Source: Rhabditophanes sp. KR3021 | Lineage: Eukaryota; Nematoda; Chromadorea; Rhabditida; Alloionematidae | Direction of reading: 5' to 3' | Length of the DNA stretch: 64,000 nucleotides | Assembly: GCA_963281155.1 (NCBI GenBank) | Contig: CAUJLY010000003.1 | Location: forward strand, 6,882,001-6,946,000 | In this document: piece by piece, positions 24,444 through 38,309 of the stretch | Layout: every line of letters begins with the position of its first letter | Position numbering within the stretch: position 1 is the first letter of the stretch | Program-made: the position numbers and the translations under genes | Notes under the pieces: generated by a model | The model's database searches: none | What the model was told of the DNA's origin: nothing | What the model saw: only the letters and a program-made list of their open reading frames with translations

Positions 24444-25254
24444 TCAAGGAGATAATCTCTTCATGGACCAAATGCCATCCTTAGAACCATCAAAAATAAG
24501 TCGATCATGTAGTCTATTTGATTGTCCTTGCCAAAATTCAAAATTGTGTGGTACTAGTCTGTATCCGATCCAGGTAGAAGGTCTAGTAATAGCATTACCT
24601 CCTTCTAATTCAGCTACCTTTTCTAATTCTTTTTTTCGACACTCGAGAACATCTCTGTTAGGTATGGTTGATCCTTGATCACTACTCTTGGACCCAATTC
24701 GAGACGCCAACGGCCTGCTATTCCAATACTCGTCCGCCACACACAAAGCCAACTCAACAACACTCCCCTCAATTCTTACTTGTCTAGCCAACTTCGGCCA
24801 ATAAAACAACATAGCTGCAAATGGATTCCCACTCAACTCCTGTCCCTTTCTAGACACTTTATTCGTATAAAATACAAATCCTTCCTTATCATACGACTTC
24901 ATCAACACCATTCTCGAAGAAGGTTTATTGTGTAGACATGTTGACAAGCAGACACTATTGATTTCTTCAAAAGACAGATCACTTTTGACAGCAACCTCCT
25001 TAAACCAACCATCAAAAAGCTCGAATGGATTGGCTGTTTTCAAATTTTGTTCAAGTAAAATTGGCTCATCCTTATTCAAATACGGAACCCTTATATCTAA
25101 AAACCAAAAAAGATAAAACAAACCAAAAAAATAACATACCTTGACAATTCAACGGCTCATTAACCATATTTACTTCTTGTTTCAGACTACACAACCCAGT
25201 CCAACGACTCCTATTAAATGCAACTAATTGTCTACATAAGCTAGGCAACACCAT
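24444..25254 (-). CDS. PNPO: Pyridoxamine/pyridoxine 5'-phosphate oxidase
   Basis: FMN enzyme that makes pyridoxal 5'-phosphate in vitamin B6 salvage. Exon 1 is 25140-25254 and exon 2 24444-25096, joined in phase 1 across a 43 nt intron, for 255 residues (typical size). Visible family motifs are the FMN-phosphate contact region SSRMVLMKSYDKEGFVFYTN, then NPFAAMLFYWPKLARQVRIEG, and the C-terminal signature FWQGQSNRLHDR. The N-terminus (MVLPSLCRQLVAFNRSRW) is basic and hydrophobic and could be a mitochondrial targeting sequence, or simply variable. Downstream is the 2.9 kb non-coding block; upstream, 280 bp away, is the divergent peroxidase gene. Confidence 0.95.
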
Positions 25255-25534
25255 GTGACCCCCTCTCCTATTTGCCTTTTGCTAACGTTCAAATTTGTTA
25301 CGTCTACTCAATAACTAAAAAGTTGTGAGACACACATTTTTCAAATGGAATGGAATGTTGTTATTGGAGATGGCAAATAAAGACATATTTTAAGCTTGTT
25401 TTATTATTTTTTAGATACATAAAGATTATGTGATATCAATGTTATTAAGGGGACTTGATAGGCATTTGTTTGTTCGAGGATTAGGAACTTTTACGGACGG
25501 TGGAGATAGTAATTAATTAATTAGATTTGTGGTT

Positions 25535-28500
25535 ATGAAGTGGTTTAGTCTGGTATATTTTTTAGTTTTTCTATTTGTGGTTGGGCTTTTTGGTGGAGAT
25601 GGTTGTGAAGGGAGGAATAGGGAAGAGCTTTTTGACACTCATTTTGAGGAAGATGCAAAGGGTCGCCTCAGGATATTGGAGGAGATTATTAGTTCTACGG
25701 AATCTACGACAATCGGATCGTCTCAGACAACTCAATTAAATTCAGTACCAGAAAGTACGACCAGTTCCTCTTTGGCAGGCCAAACAACCTCTTCTGTAAC
25801 AGAACCAACTTCACTTTTTGACACACCATCTGTTGATGACGCAACATCTGTTGATGACACAACTGAAGATCCCCACTCCCCAAGCCCCGATTTCTCCCCA
25901 ACCGCAGAAGGTTCTGACAAAGAAATTAACTCGACAATAAATGCAGACGCTACTATAGGGGAGGTTAATGTTAAAATTCCCACAGATGCCTTAGCATTTA
26001 ATAATATTGCTCAGGATGAAGCTTTGAAAATGAGAGATCATGCTTTGGGTACATTAAGTGAAGCCGAATTGGAGGAGGAGGATGATGATGGAGATGGTGA
26101 AGCAGTAGATTTGTCCAGTTTAGTTGATACTCCGGAAGATTTGACTTACACTCAACTAATGAATAAACAGATGGCTTCGGTTGGGAGCCAGGAAAAAGAT
26201 TTGCCTGAAGAAGAAAGTGAACGGTTGGTGTTTGGGGATACTATACCCGGCGAAGATAATCACGATATAGATGAACCAGAAGAAGGAGTAATGTCTCCGT
26301 TTGATCCAGCTGAAGATAAGGCAGAAACGGTTCCAGTTTATATCAAAAAATTCGATTCTGACAGAACAGCAAAATCGAATGCTCTAAAAATTAGAGACAT
26401 GAATTTGCAGCATTTAAAGGAGTTGCATAAACATCTGGATGATGCTAAAGTTGGAAATGCTTTAAAAAAGGGTAAGCAAAGGTTTATGGAATTAAATAGA
26501 ATAGAAAAAAGAAGTACTTTTGATGGTAGTGAGGACTCTCCCTTAGAAAGTATTTCATGTCCCAATTCGCCCAAAAATTCATATGCACATATGTCTCATC
26601 CCAAAAGAGAAGCTATTCTCCTACATAGACAAGCCGAAATCGTAAAGCATGCTACTAATTTAATTTATCATGAGAACTTTGACATTCTAAATGAAGATGT
26701 CCCTAATAAAGACAACATCACAAAGCAATTCACAAGAAGATTCTTAGCCGAAGTTGTGGACACATTTCATAAAATAAATTTTGCACCAAAAAACATGGGA
26801 ACGAAATGTGTTAAAAAAGTATTTCCTTGCGACCCAACTTATAAATACAGAACACCTAATGGATGGTGTAATAATTTAAAAAGACCTCATTTTGGAATTG
26901 CATTTGCTCCTTTGATGCGTCTATTGAAGCCAGCTTATGATAATAAAATTGATTCAGTGAGGAGCAAAATGAAGAGTGGTAAGGCTTTGCCTAGTACAAG
27001 AGTTATTTCGAATGTTTTGAATGAAGATAAGTCTCCCCCGAATAGTAACAAATTTAGTCATATGGTGATGCAATTCGGGCAATTTGTAGCTCATGATATT
27101 GATCATGTAAACTTGTTCTCCTTAATTAACTAATCATTAAATTGTAGGTTCCTGTTGAAACAACTCCAAAGGGCGCTTTTCTTGATTGTAGTTTATGTAG
27201 AAGCAATACAGTGAATGAGATGTGTGAGCCTATTCCAGTCCCCCAAAACGATCCCTTCTATCCTCCATTCACCAGTTCTGGAGACGCTAAATGCCTTCCT
27301 TTCACTAGAAGTTTGTTAGGTGATTCAAGCAAAGGGTACAGAGAACAATTAACTCAAATCACCGCTTTCTTAGACTCCTCCAATGTGTATGGTTCTACTG
27401 ATTGCGAAGCAAACGACTTGAGAAGTAAAAAACAAGGTCTAATGAAAATAGCAAAAATTAATAATGTCAACATGGAGTCCCTACCAAAAAGAGCTGTTAA
27501 AGATGGCTGTAGATCCCATCCATTCAAGCCATGCTTCAATGCTGGAGATTCCAGATCGAGTCACACTGCAGCTTTAACTGGAATGCACAATGTCTTTTTA
27601 CGTGAACATAACAGAGTGAGTAAGAACTTATTAGCGATTAATCCTGGTTGGCATGATGAGAGATTATATCAAGAAAGCCGAAGAATCATTGCAGCTCAAT
27701 TCCAACATATCATTTACAATGAATTTCTGCCTTTCTTAATTGGACTGCCGAGGATGCAAAAGGCAGATATAGTTGCGAAGAAAAATGGCTTTTATACGGG
27801 ATATAATTACACATGTGATGCTACTATTTCGCAACCTTTTCAAACGGCGGCCTATCGTTTTGGGCACACTTTGATTAGAGATGATTTGCAAAGAATGAAT
27901 TCAGATTTCAAGAATGTTACTAGAGCCTTGAGACTAGTAGATGTTTTTGATAATGCTAAATCCCTATACGAGCGAAGAGGAAATGGATTCGAAGCTATTT
28001 TGATGGGACTGGTTGGAACTCCCGCAATGGATTTCGACAGATTTATGTCTGATACAATTAGAAACCGATTATTTGAATTCAGCCAATTCCATCTAGCCGG
28101 ATTTGATTTATTTGCCATCAACATCCAAAGAGGACGAGATCATGCAGTTCAGCCGTATAATGAGTATAGAAAATACTGTGGATATAAACCCTTCAAGACA
28201 TGGGCTGAGATGGTGCCAACGATGAGTCAAGCAACTGTTAACAAATTGAAGAAATTATATCAAACTACTGATGACATAGACTTGTATGTTGGAATTGTGA
28301 CAGAAGCCCAGCCAAAAAATGGTCCATTTCTTCCAGAAACAGCTTCCTGTATTTTAGCAGAGCAATTTACTAGGTTGAAAAAGTGCGATCGCTTCTTCTA
28401 TGAAAATAACGTCAAGGGGTCTCATTTTAAGCCAAAACAACTAATTGAACTGAGAAAGACGTCACTTTCCAAAATTTTGTGCAATAATATAAAGTTGATG

Positions 28501-28647
28501 ACCAAGATTCAGAAGACGATTTGGTTGATGCCGTCTAAACAAAATCCTTTGATCAATTGCAACACTATTCCTTCAGTAAATTTACAAGCATGGGCAGAAG
28601 GGAAACCTGTCAAAAAGGCTCCTCCAATAAAGAAACCCAAAATGTAA
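25535..28647 (+). CDS. Secreted animal haem peroxidase
   Basis: Two exons (25535-27106 and 27148-28647, 41 nt intron) encode 1023 residues. A signal peptide (MKWFSLVYFLVFLFVVGLFG) leads into a 350-residue acidic, Ser/Thr-rich region without recognised domains, then a peroxidase domain of about 600 residues. Active-site features are present: distal His in QFGQFVAHDIDH, catalytic Arg in VFLREHNRVSKN, proximal His in AYRFGHTLIRDDL, and the family phrase NIQRGRDHAVQPYNEYR. The protein is probably processed from a propeptide. In nematodes such enzymes cross-link cuticle or eggshell proteins with dityrosine, or act in defence. No ShK domain is visible, which argues against the mlt-7/skpo subgroup. 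The ATG at 25535 was chosen because it opens directly into the signal peptide. Confidence 0.92.
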
Positions 28648-28983
28648 ATGAAGTCTTCTTAAATAAAAAAACTCAAATTTCAATGAAGTCTCTTCCAAAA
28701 ATTTGAATAATATTTATGTCCCGGCCTCCACATAAAGTGAAGAGCAGTTTTAGTATTTTGACGTCAGCCGACATAGGCTAGCAAGACAATCTACTTTATT
28801 GTATTTACACATTAATATATTTAGTAATAAAGAGTACTTTAAATATGAATAAAAAAATATGAATATAGTAATTATATATAGATGACGATGTTCATCTATT
28901 TAATTTGCATTTATTTTGATTCAAATTTGTTCTAGTAAATTTATCCTAAAAGACACCTCCACTTCTCCATATTTCACTTACAG
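28648..28983. other. Peroxidase 3' flank and PTP promoter region
   Basis: 336 bp, AT-rich. A TGACGTCA element lies at 28759-28766. ATG-proximal sequence ends in ACTTACAG directly before the phosphatase ATG, which looks like a splice or trans-splice acceptor. Confidence 0.35.
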
Positions 28984-30123
28984 ATGGCTCTCAAATCAAA
29001 AGTTGCTGTAACAGGACCTGTCCCGCCAACACCTACTGCCATGAAAGACGTGCCTCAAATCGTCCCCAAGGAAGCTTTTGTTTCACCTTTGCAAATAGCT
29101 AAAGTCGCCTCCAACTGGGTTCGTCGTTGCTTGGAAAGAAAAGTTGCTGGTTTGAGGGAGGATTTTAATGGTGGATTGAAGAAATATACGACTCCAGGTA
29201 AATTGAATGGGTTGTTTTTAGTTTACATTTTAGGGATGACTAATGTTGCTTTTACTGCTTCAAATGATCAAAATCGAAACAGATATCGGGATGTTCCGTG
29301 CGGGGATAACCAACGAGTTATCCTGAAATGGCCTCAATATGCTCCAGCCCCTATGGACTACATTCATGCTAATTTTGTCAGTTCACCTATCAGTGAGAAG
29401 AGATTTATCTGTGCTCAGGGACCTCTTGACACCACTGTAGCGGACTTTTTGCACATGATCATCCAGGAAGAAACTGAAGTAATTATCATGTAAGTTAACA
29501 CTTCTTTTATATGAATTGATGACAAGTTAAGGCTTTGCAATACCATCGAGAAAAACCAAAACAAGTGTGCTCAGTACTGGCCTGAAGCCGTCAATGACAA
29601 GCTCTTCTTTACGGACGTCGAAGTTAGTATGATGAAGAATACTGGTACTATTGGCGGAGATGCCAGCGTCCGAAAAAATGAACTCCGCCTCAGATGGAAG
29701 GGAAAGGGTGGTAAAATTTTGTCTCGTAGTGTCCTTCACATCCACTGGCAAGATTGGCCAGATCGCGGAGTTCCACCCACCAGTGCCACCCCTGGAGCCC
29801 TGTTGTCCAGCATCAGAGGAAACAGAAAGCCAATCGTAGTTCATTGCAGTGCCGGCATCGGCCGAACTGGCTCAATCGTCGCAATTGAGTGTATCCTCGA
29901 AAAGTTCTACTACGGCAAAGAATGTGAAAACATGGAAATTCTGTTGAAAGAACTTCGTGCCCAACGAGCCTGGACAATACAAAACGACGCACAATTCTTA
30001 TTCGTGCACCGCATCGTCCTTTTCAACGTATTCGACAAATTCCGCATTGGAGAACTTTGCCCAGACTTGATCCCTCTGTACAAGCAATTCATCGATGACT
30101 ATGATGCCGTCACAGCTGGATAA
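28984..30123 (+). CDS. Cytoplasmic protein tyrosine phosphatase
   Basis: Single-domain classical PTP of 353 residues from exons 28984-29197, 29234-29489 and 29532-30123 (introns 36 and 42 nt). Motifs appear in order: the pTyr-loop NRYRDVPCGDNQRV, DYIHANFV, RFICAQGPLDTTVADFLHMI, EVIIMLCN, the WPD loop HWQDWPDRGVP with the general acid Asp, the catalytic loop VHCSAGIGRTGS with nucleophile Cys and phosphate-binding Arg, and the Q-loop TIQNDAQFLFVHR. All catalytic residues are present, so it should be active. It resembles the large nematode family of small single-domain PTPs, several of which are germline or sperm expressed; that expression is inferred. An acceptor-like ACAG abuts the ATG. Confidence 0.94.
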
Positions 30124-32732
<2,609 letters not shown>

Positions 32733-32799
32733 TACTAATTATTTGTTGTTTTTACCTTTATCCTCCTTTCTTAATAAACTTTTTTTATATTTTTTTCAT

Positions 32800-32952
32800 C
32801 TCAATTATGGATATCTTGCCAAAGAGCACATCCTCGTGCTTTACGAAAGGGAAATCATTGAGTCAACAATGTCTAAAACCAAGACTTTGAAGTTCGCAAC
32901 TGAGGCAGCTATTACTATCTTAGGAATGGACCATAATATCATTAAATGGTAA
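32800..32952 (+). pseudogene. cct-1: Fragment of chaperonin CCT-1 (TCP-1 alpha)
   Basis: A short frame contains STMSKTKTLKFATEAAITIL, nearly the C-terminal core of the alpha subunit of the cytosolic chaperonin (SLKFATEAAITILRIDDLIKL in animals). The next residues are altered (GMDHNIIKW) and a TAA follows. Upstream HILVLYEREIIEST vaguely matches the preceding family residues. The rest of the roughly 550-residue protein is absent, so this is a relic of a duplicated gene, not a functional gene. It lies 70-220 bp after the stop of ddx-15, so it may even lie in that gene's 3'UTR. Confidence 0.75.
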
Positions 32953-33592
32953 TGCTTTAAATGTTGGTGAGGTGGCAGATAGTTTGCTAGGATGTTGGCT
33001 GATTGTTTGATGCAACATCCTTCTAATTTTCACTGATCGTGTGTGTTTGCTTTGCCATAATTAATAAAAATTTGTAATAGTTTTCTCTGTTTCAACCATT
33101 TAAATTTTTTGAATAATTTCGATAATAATATATATGTTATTAAACTTTCTACAAGATGAGATGCATAAATAAAATTAAGAATATTAATTAGAAAAGAATT
33201 TATTTAACTCAACAACTTAAATACAATTTCAACGGAAGATACTTTATGAATTCATAAATGCAAAATAATACTAACAAAAACTTATAATACTTCTAACATT
33301 TAAAATATTTAAAACAAATTTGAAATATCCGTCTTTGGAATAATATCTTTTTTTGGCTAATATGCTATTTTATTTTGCAAAAAATGAATATACGTTAATG
33401 GAGAAATGTCACCTTCTGTTGGACGACAATTTTTTACGTTCCTTGTCTAACCGTGTACAACTGTTAAAAAAACGACAGTAAAGTCTCTCTGTGAAGGCAT
33501 GATTTATTACAATTTATACGAGAAAATTTACAAAATAAAAAATATATAGGCATGAATTTATTCTAATACCATATTTTAACTTTTAGATCTAA

Positions 33593-33838
33593 ATGTTAAT
33601 TAGAAGTTTATTGATCATAATTGTATTATTAATGCTTAAACTCTATTCCGATTCTCCTGAATTGGGATATACCTTAAGTGCAATCTTTTATATTTTTATC
33701 TCCTTCTTATATGGATATTTATGTTTCCTTTTTATATATTCCCCTTTTATACCATTCATTATGGAGGATGAAGTGTCTGGCACGTATGCCTATTTTCTAA
33801 CATATCTTCATTTATCAATTTTGTACCATCAAAAATAG
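33593..33838 (+). pseudogene. Two- to three-helix membrane fragment
   Basis: An 81-residue frame of mostly hydrophobic residues (LIRSLLIIIVLLMLKLY, later AIFYIFISFLYGYLCFLFIY). It resembles part of a nematode seven-helix chemoreceptor, but no family motif is decisive. No continuing exon was found. Probably debris from the same class as the piece at 34.7 kb. Confidence 0.35.
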
Positions 33839-34714
33839 TAATTATAAACTTTCATAAACACGTTTGTACGTTTTTGTTGAATAAAAACGTGTATACGGTA
33901 ATTTTTGAATAAAAATAACAACGAAGGAAGTAATTTCAAATTTAGTTTTATGATTCAAGGATTGTAAATGAAAACTACACATCCTCAACAGTAATAATAT
34001 AATTTTTTGAAGTTTGATACTGTTTCTATTGCACAATCTTCGTTTGGTAACTCTTTATTGTATAAATCTATACATATCAGCAAATAAAACAGTGGCCACC
34101 TTAAGGTGAGCCATATTATTAATAATAGATAAGGAATATGTAACTTACTGTTTATGGTAGCTTTTAATTGAAGCCTATCTTATTACTAATATCACCTTGG
34201 TCAAGGTTGGTCAGCTAAAAGCGGTGTTTGACGTTTGTTATGTGTTGTTCCAATTAGGCTATTTGGGACACACACAACAATTTCCAAATGAATAAAATAG
34301 AAACTGCCGGAAATATACATGATAACAATAGGTATTTTTTATTCGTGTGAAGTACTACCACGCCAAATAAATATTATTTATTGTATTCTAATTTTAATGT
34401 ATTTATTATATATTTGTGATTAATAAAATAAAGCTAACTACCTTTGGTTTTGCTATTATATTGGTGGATGTTCTTAAGGAACTAAGCGTCTCTCTCCGAG
34501 AGATACGGGACAATTTGTAAAAAACATGCCTAACGTAAGCATTTTAAAAACAATTTGAAGATGTAATAATATGACGGCATCTACATAATCTATATGCCAT
34601 TGTGATCATTATTTTGGGTAAAGAATTCAAATACTGCCCATGATTGTTAATTTTAGATGAAATATTTCATGGCTTATTAATTTTGGCAAAAATAAATCTG
34701 TTTTAAATGCATCC

Positions 34715-34954
34715 ATGTCAATTATCACATTAGTCTTGAACTTGATATCGTATATTTACATGAAAAGTACAAAGAAGTACAACTATTCAAAGTTCAATAC
34801 AAACATGGTTATTTATAGCATACTTTTATTTGTATTCCAACAAGCTTATAACTTACTGTTTATATCTGGACTTTTAGCATCATATACAGGAGACATTTCT
34901 TATTATTACATTGGATTGGTTATGAGAGCTTGGATGTTCAATTTGTTTTGTTAA
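34715..34954 (+). pseudogene. 7TM chemoreceptor fragment (TM5-TM7-like)
   Basis: A 79-residue frame with hydrophobic helix (ITLVLNLISYIYM), a basic loop (KSTKKYNYSKFNT), a second helix starting MVIYSILLFVFQQAYNLLF, and a third start (YYYIGLVMRAWMFNLFC). This order matches helix 5, intracellular loop 3, helix 6 and helix 7 of nematode Sr-type receptors. It stops where helix 7 should finish, and the first five helices are missing. A basic stretch in another frame follows (SNIRRTSIKSS), consistent with a frameshifted tail. Confidence 0.45.
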
Positions 34955-35290
34955 ATTATTGTTGACGTGTCCAGAGAGCAACATCAGGAGAACCAGTATT
35001 AAGAGTAGTGAAAGGACGATTATAAGCATTATGCAAACACTAACTGCTTTATTAACAAAATACTACACATTAAATAATATTAAGGAAGGATAAAGCATGC
35101 ATAAAGAGATGTAGATTTTATGGGCTTTCTAACAATTACTAATCTTCGAATTTCCATTTTGAGTTTAAATGTTGAAAATATTGTACATATATTAAGTAAA
35201 CGTTTATTCAAGGATGTTAAGTAGTTTATATGCTTAAAATAAGCTTTATCACATTTACGATAAGTTGTATATAATTAAGACACTCATCAA

Positions 35291-36638
35291 TTATTGTGGT
35301 TTATAGTTAGGAATTAACCATTCTGGTTTTAGAACACGACATTTCGTTACTGCATCTTTCATGGCCAAGACAATTCTTGAACCAATTGCATGGTTTCTAG
35401 CATTCCACATATAATCAGAACGATCTTCAGGAATATTATAATTGAGAATGGCAAATCCATACACCAATACCAATTGCATGGCTTGATCAATCATGCAATA
35501 ATCATAATTTAATTTGAACATTTCCCAACTCATCTCAAATTTACCGCCTCTCTTAATAACTTCATTTTTTATGTTTTCGTAATATTTAGGTAGATCGACT
35601 GTTTCAATTTCTCTTCTAATCTCCGGCTGACATCCAATAACAATTGATCTGGCCAAATCAGAACCTATGGATCCAATACAAGGAAGTTGCCAGTCAATTA
35701 TAGCATCTACCTCATTTAATGGAGCTCCACTGCCATCTTTCTTAAAAATAATGTTATTTATCCAAAGATCAGAGTGAACAATACTCTTCATACTTCCTTT
35801 CATCATTGGTAATTCTTTGAGCATAAAGTTTGAAATGATGGTATTATTGGTAGTTATGGCTTGAATCTCAACTTCGTAATCTTCATACATTTCAGTTGGG
35901 ACAAACTTTTTTACTGTATTCCAATTACTAGTATAAATGTCTCCCATTTTTTCAAATTCTTCGGCACATAGCACAGTTGTAAATTTGCTATACCATTCTT
36001 GATTAGGTAAGCTAAAAAAGTATGCTTGTAAATTGTGAATTTCTTTAAGAATGTTTCGTATCTGATAAACATTCAAACCATATACAAATTCAATATGCGT
36101 ACCTGTGGATCCTAAGTAGTCCATGAGTAAAGCTCCTTCTTGAATATCTACAATTAAATCTCTAGCCCCGTGACATTTAACTATTTTTAGGTCAGGAATA
36201 TTTGTGTAAGTTCTATAAAATTGGCATTCTCTGTTATGGAAATTGGCAACTAATTGTTTTTCGATTACTTCCACCTTTCCCTCTAATAATTCAATGTTTT
36301 GAATATTAACTGCTTCGTTTACACAATCAGAGCCCGGAATTTTCAAAACACACACAAAAGGTTCTTTAGTCTTGTCATCAAAATGGATGGTGAGCTTATA
36401 AACTTTTGAAATGAAGCCCCTTCCTGATGAAACGTCAAATGAATCAATCTAAACATACCAATCATTGTTGTCATAATGATACAAAACTTACTTGACTAAC
36501 TCTTGAATCTCCTCTAGCATCTTTGAATGCTTCATTTTTTTCATTTAAAGATTGAATCACCCACTCAACCTCAGTATTAGTCCCTTCAACATTACTTTTT
36601 TGAAGTTTATCGCTGGCAAAAAAAGATCCTTCCATCAT
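35291..36638 (-). CDS. CHK kinase-like / DUF1679 protein
   Basis: Aminoglycoside-phosphotransferase-fold kinase of the CHK family, expanded in nematodes and insects and thought to phosphorylate small molecules or steroids. Exon 1 is 36492-36638 and exon 2 35291-36448 (phase 0, 43 nt intron), for 434 residues. A Gly-rich-loop region is SFDVSSGRGFISKVYKL, with the ATP Lys in VCVLKIPGSD. The catalytic loop is IVHSDLWINNIIF and the metal-binding motif AIIDWQLPCIGSIGSDLAR. The loop usually reads HGDLW; here it is HSDLW, but the catalytic Asp and Asn remain. No signal peptide. It stands alone between relics, with the SRP RNA gene upstream on the opposite strand. Confidence 0.88.
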
Positions 36639-37215
36639 TAAAATGTGATTTGCTTACTCAACCTACTGCCGTTTAAGTACCTTTTCATAATCACATATTT
36701 GATACATTTGCCCAACAATCCTCTTTCAAAGTCTGCCCAATTTAGAGAGGTGTTGTTCCAATAAAAGGGTCAGTATCTGCGCATTTGTTTTTCATCTATC
36801 ATAATTCTTGATATGCTCTTTAACCTTGATCAAAATGAAGCATTTACATTTCAAAATAATCTATTACGTTATTTTGCAAAGATTGTGTTAAATAAATAAT
36901 GAAACTGATGTTGTTAATTCTTACTCTGTTGTCAATGATCATGTTATCTATATTTAATTGTCAGTGACACTCAATGCGTGTCTATCTATCACATTATATC
37001 CATATTTTGGATTGTGTTGAAATATTTCGAGCAAATGTTAGATGAATTATAAATAAAAAAGTGTATTTTTAGTGATCGTCGAAATGAGCAAGTGAAAAGC
37101 ATTTTGAAATATATGAAGTACATTGTTTTATCTGTTTGTAGTAAGTTAATTCGGTTATGACATCAAGATGGAATAAATATTTTATTCACATGTATGTTGA
37201 AATAAGTTTATTACT
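36639..37215. other. Region between CHK kinase gene and SRP RNA gene
   Basis: About 580 bp, AT-rich, between two divergently transcribed genes. It should hold the promoter of the kinase gene and the upstream element of the Pol III-transcribed SRP RNA. No consensus element was identified with confidence. Confidence 0.35.
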
Positions 37216-37513
37216 GGCTTTTGTGACGGGAGCGTGTAAGTCAGTGTTTTGACAGTTTAATTTGATGAAGATTTGCCGTCTAGGTTCACAGCTGCCTATT
37301 AGGTGTTGTAGATCGAGTGTCCGTACCGAGTTTTGCGTCGATAGGCTATCTTGGAGGGATCTTTGATAAACCGGTCATGGCTTTGGCCTTTAAAGAGAGA
37401 TGGAGGGGCTTAGGATCGAAAGGTAGCAGGCAAACGTCTCCACGCAATGACAGTGGTCGGATGGCGCACGCAAGGCATTTAGTATCAACTTCTAGGTTTA
37501 CATAGTTTCACTC
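37216..37513 (+). ncRNA. 7SL: Signal recognition particle RNA (7SL)
   Basis: RNA scaffold of the SRP, which pauses and targets ribosomes making secreted proteins. A G+C-richer island of about 300 nt aligns along its length with metazoan 7SL. The Alu domain has GCGTGTAAGTC near 37232, resembling the UGUAA motif bound by SRP9/14. GATCGAGTGTCCGTACCGAG (37311-37330) matches the helix 6 strand (human GATCGGGTGTCCGCACTAAG). The SRP54-binding helix 8 core is GATCGAAAGGTAGCAGGCAA (37414-37433; human GTCGGAAACGGAGCAGGTCA). The following GTCGGATGGCGCACGCAAGG matches the returning strand of helix 5. A TTTTT run at 37517-37521 could be the Pol III terminator. End positions are approximate. Short reading frames across it are meaningless. 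Confidence 0.93.
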
Positions 37514-37722
37514 AAATTTTTGTTATTGTTGCTTTAAATATTTATGACATTTTATTTATTAAAGTATTGTAAATTGTTTGTATATAAAAGAACTGGCATT
37601 TTTAGAGTGGAAATTATTTATTTTTAAACGAGAAGTCTGTATGTTTTGCACAAACTGTTTAATAAATGTAACTAATACTTTTATTCAATATACTTCATCA
37701 TACATACAATTAAATAAATTCA

Positions 37723-37990
37723 TTACTTTTTAGCAATAGCTCCAGTAGCATAGTCTGTAATTGAACATGAATCGACACCTCTTTCCACCTAATATATCCG
37801 CCTTCACCAAAAGCTGTCCCCACGAATTTTCGACAATCCAATAATCTTCACCATATCTGCTCCATAACCAACAAAAGCATGATTTCTCAATTCCTCTGTA
37901 CTACAATCATATGAAGTTGGATTAAAAACTCCGTATTCATAATGTAATACAAGATATAAGACAACTAACTTATTACACATAACATGCAAT
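37723..37990 (-). pseudogene. Frameshifted cathepsin L-like protease remnant
   Basis: The C-terminal part of a papain-family (C1A) cysteine protease is visible in four successive reading frames: YGVFNPTSYDCSTEELRNHA with the active-site His in NHAFVGYG; then EDYWIVENSWG with the active-site Asn; then GTAFGEGGYIR; then RGVDSCSITDYATGAIAKK and a stop. At least three single-base indels separate them, and the propeptide, the catalytic Cys region and the first half of the protease are absent. It is therefore a pseudogene. It converges with the SRP RNA gene, about 210 bp away. Confidence 0.88.
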
Positions 37991-38309
37991 ACATATAATA
38001 AGACAATGATAATATGCTAATATACACATGACATCGCAAGTAAGCGTGTTATCTATTCAACAGTTTATGTATTTTTTCTTGTTAATATATTTGCACCCAT
38101 GCGTGTTCTTAGATTATATCTTTTCTTACAGTAAATTGTTAACGAAAATATCAATGAACTTTGGATAGTATAGGTTATATAAATGTATTTTAAAATAAAA
38201 TAACTATTCATTATTTAGAAAAGGGTATATGTAAATAATATTCAACATAATAAATTTATTTGAAAAATGTATTATTACTTAAAGTATTTAATATAAAAAT
38301 AACAAATAG

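Noticed and set aside
32743..32952. Frame after ddx-15 as a functional small gene
   Set aside because: Its recognisable part is only the chaperonin CCT-1 C-terminal core with altered ending and stop, so it is a fragment.
34440..34520. Hairpin CGTCTCTC/GAGAGATACG reminiscent of the last stem of nematode SL RNA
   Set aside because: No spliced-leader sequence followed by a donor site and no convincing Sm site is found upstream.
37317..37505. 62-codon frame starting MSVPSFASIGY
   Set aside because: It lies wholly inside the SRP RNA gene; the conserved feature is the RNA structure.
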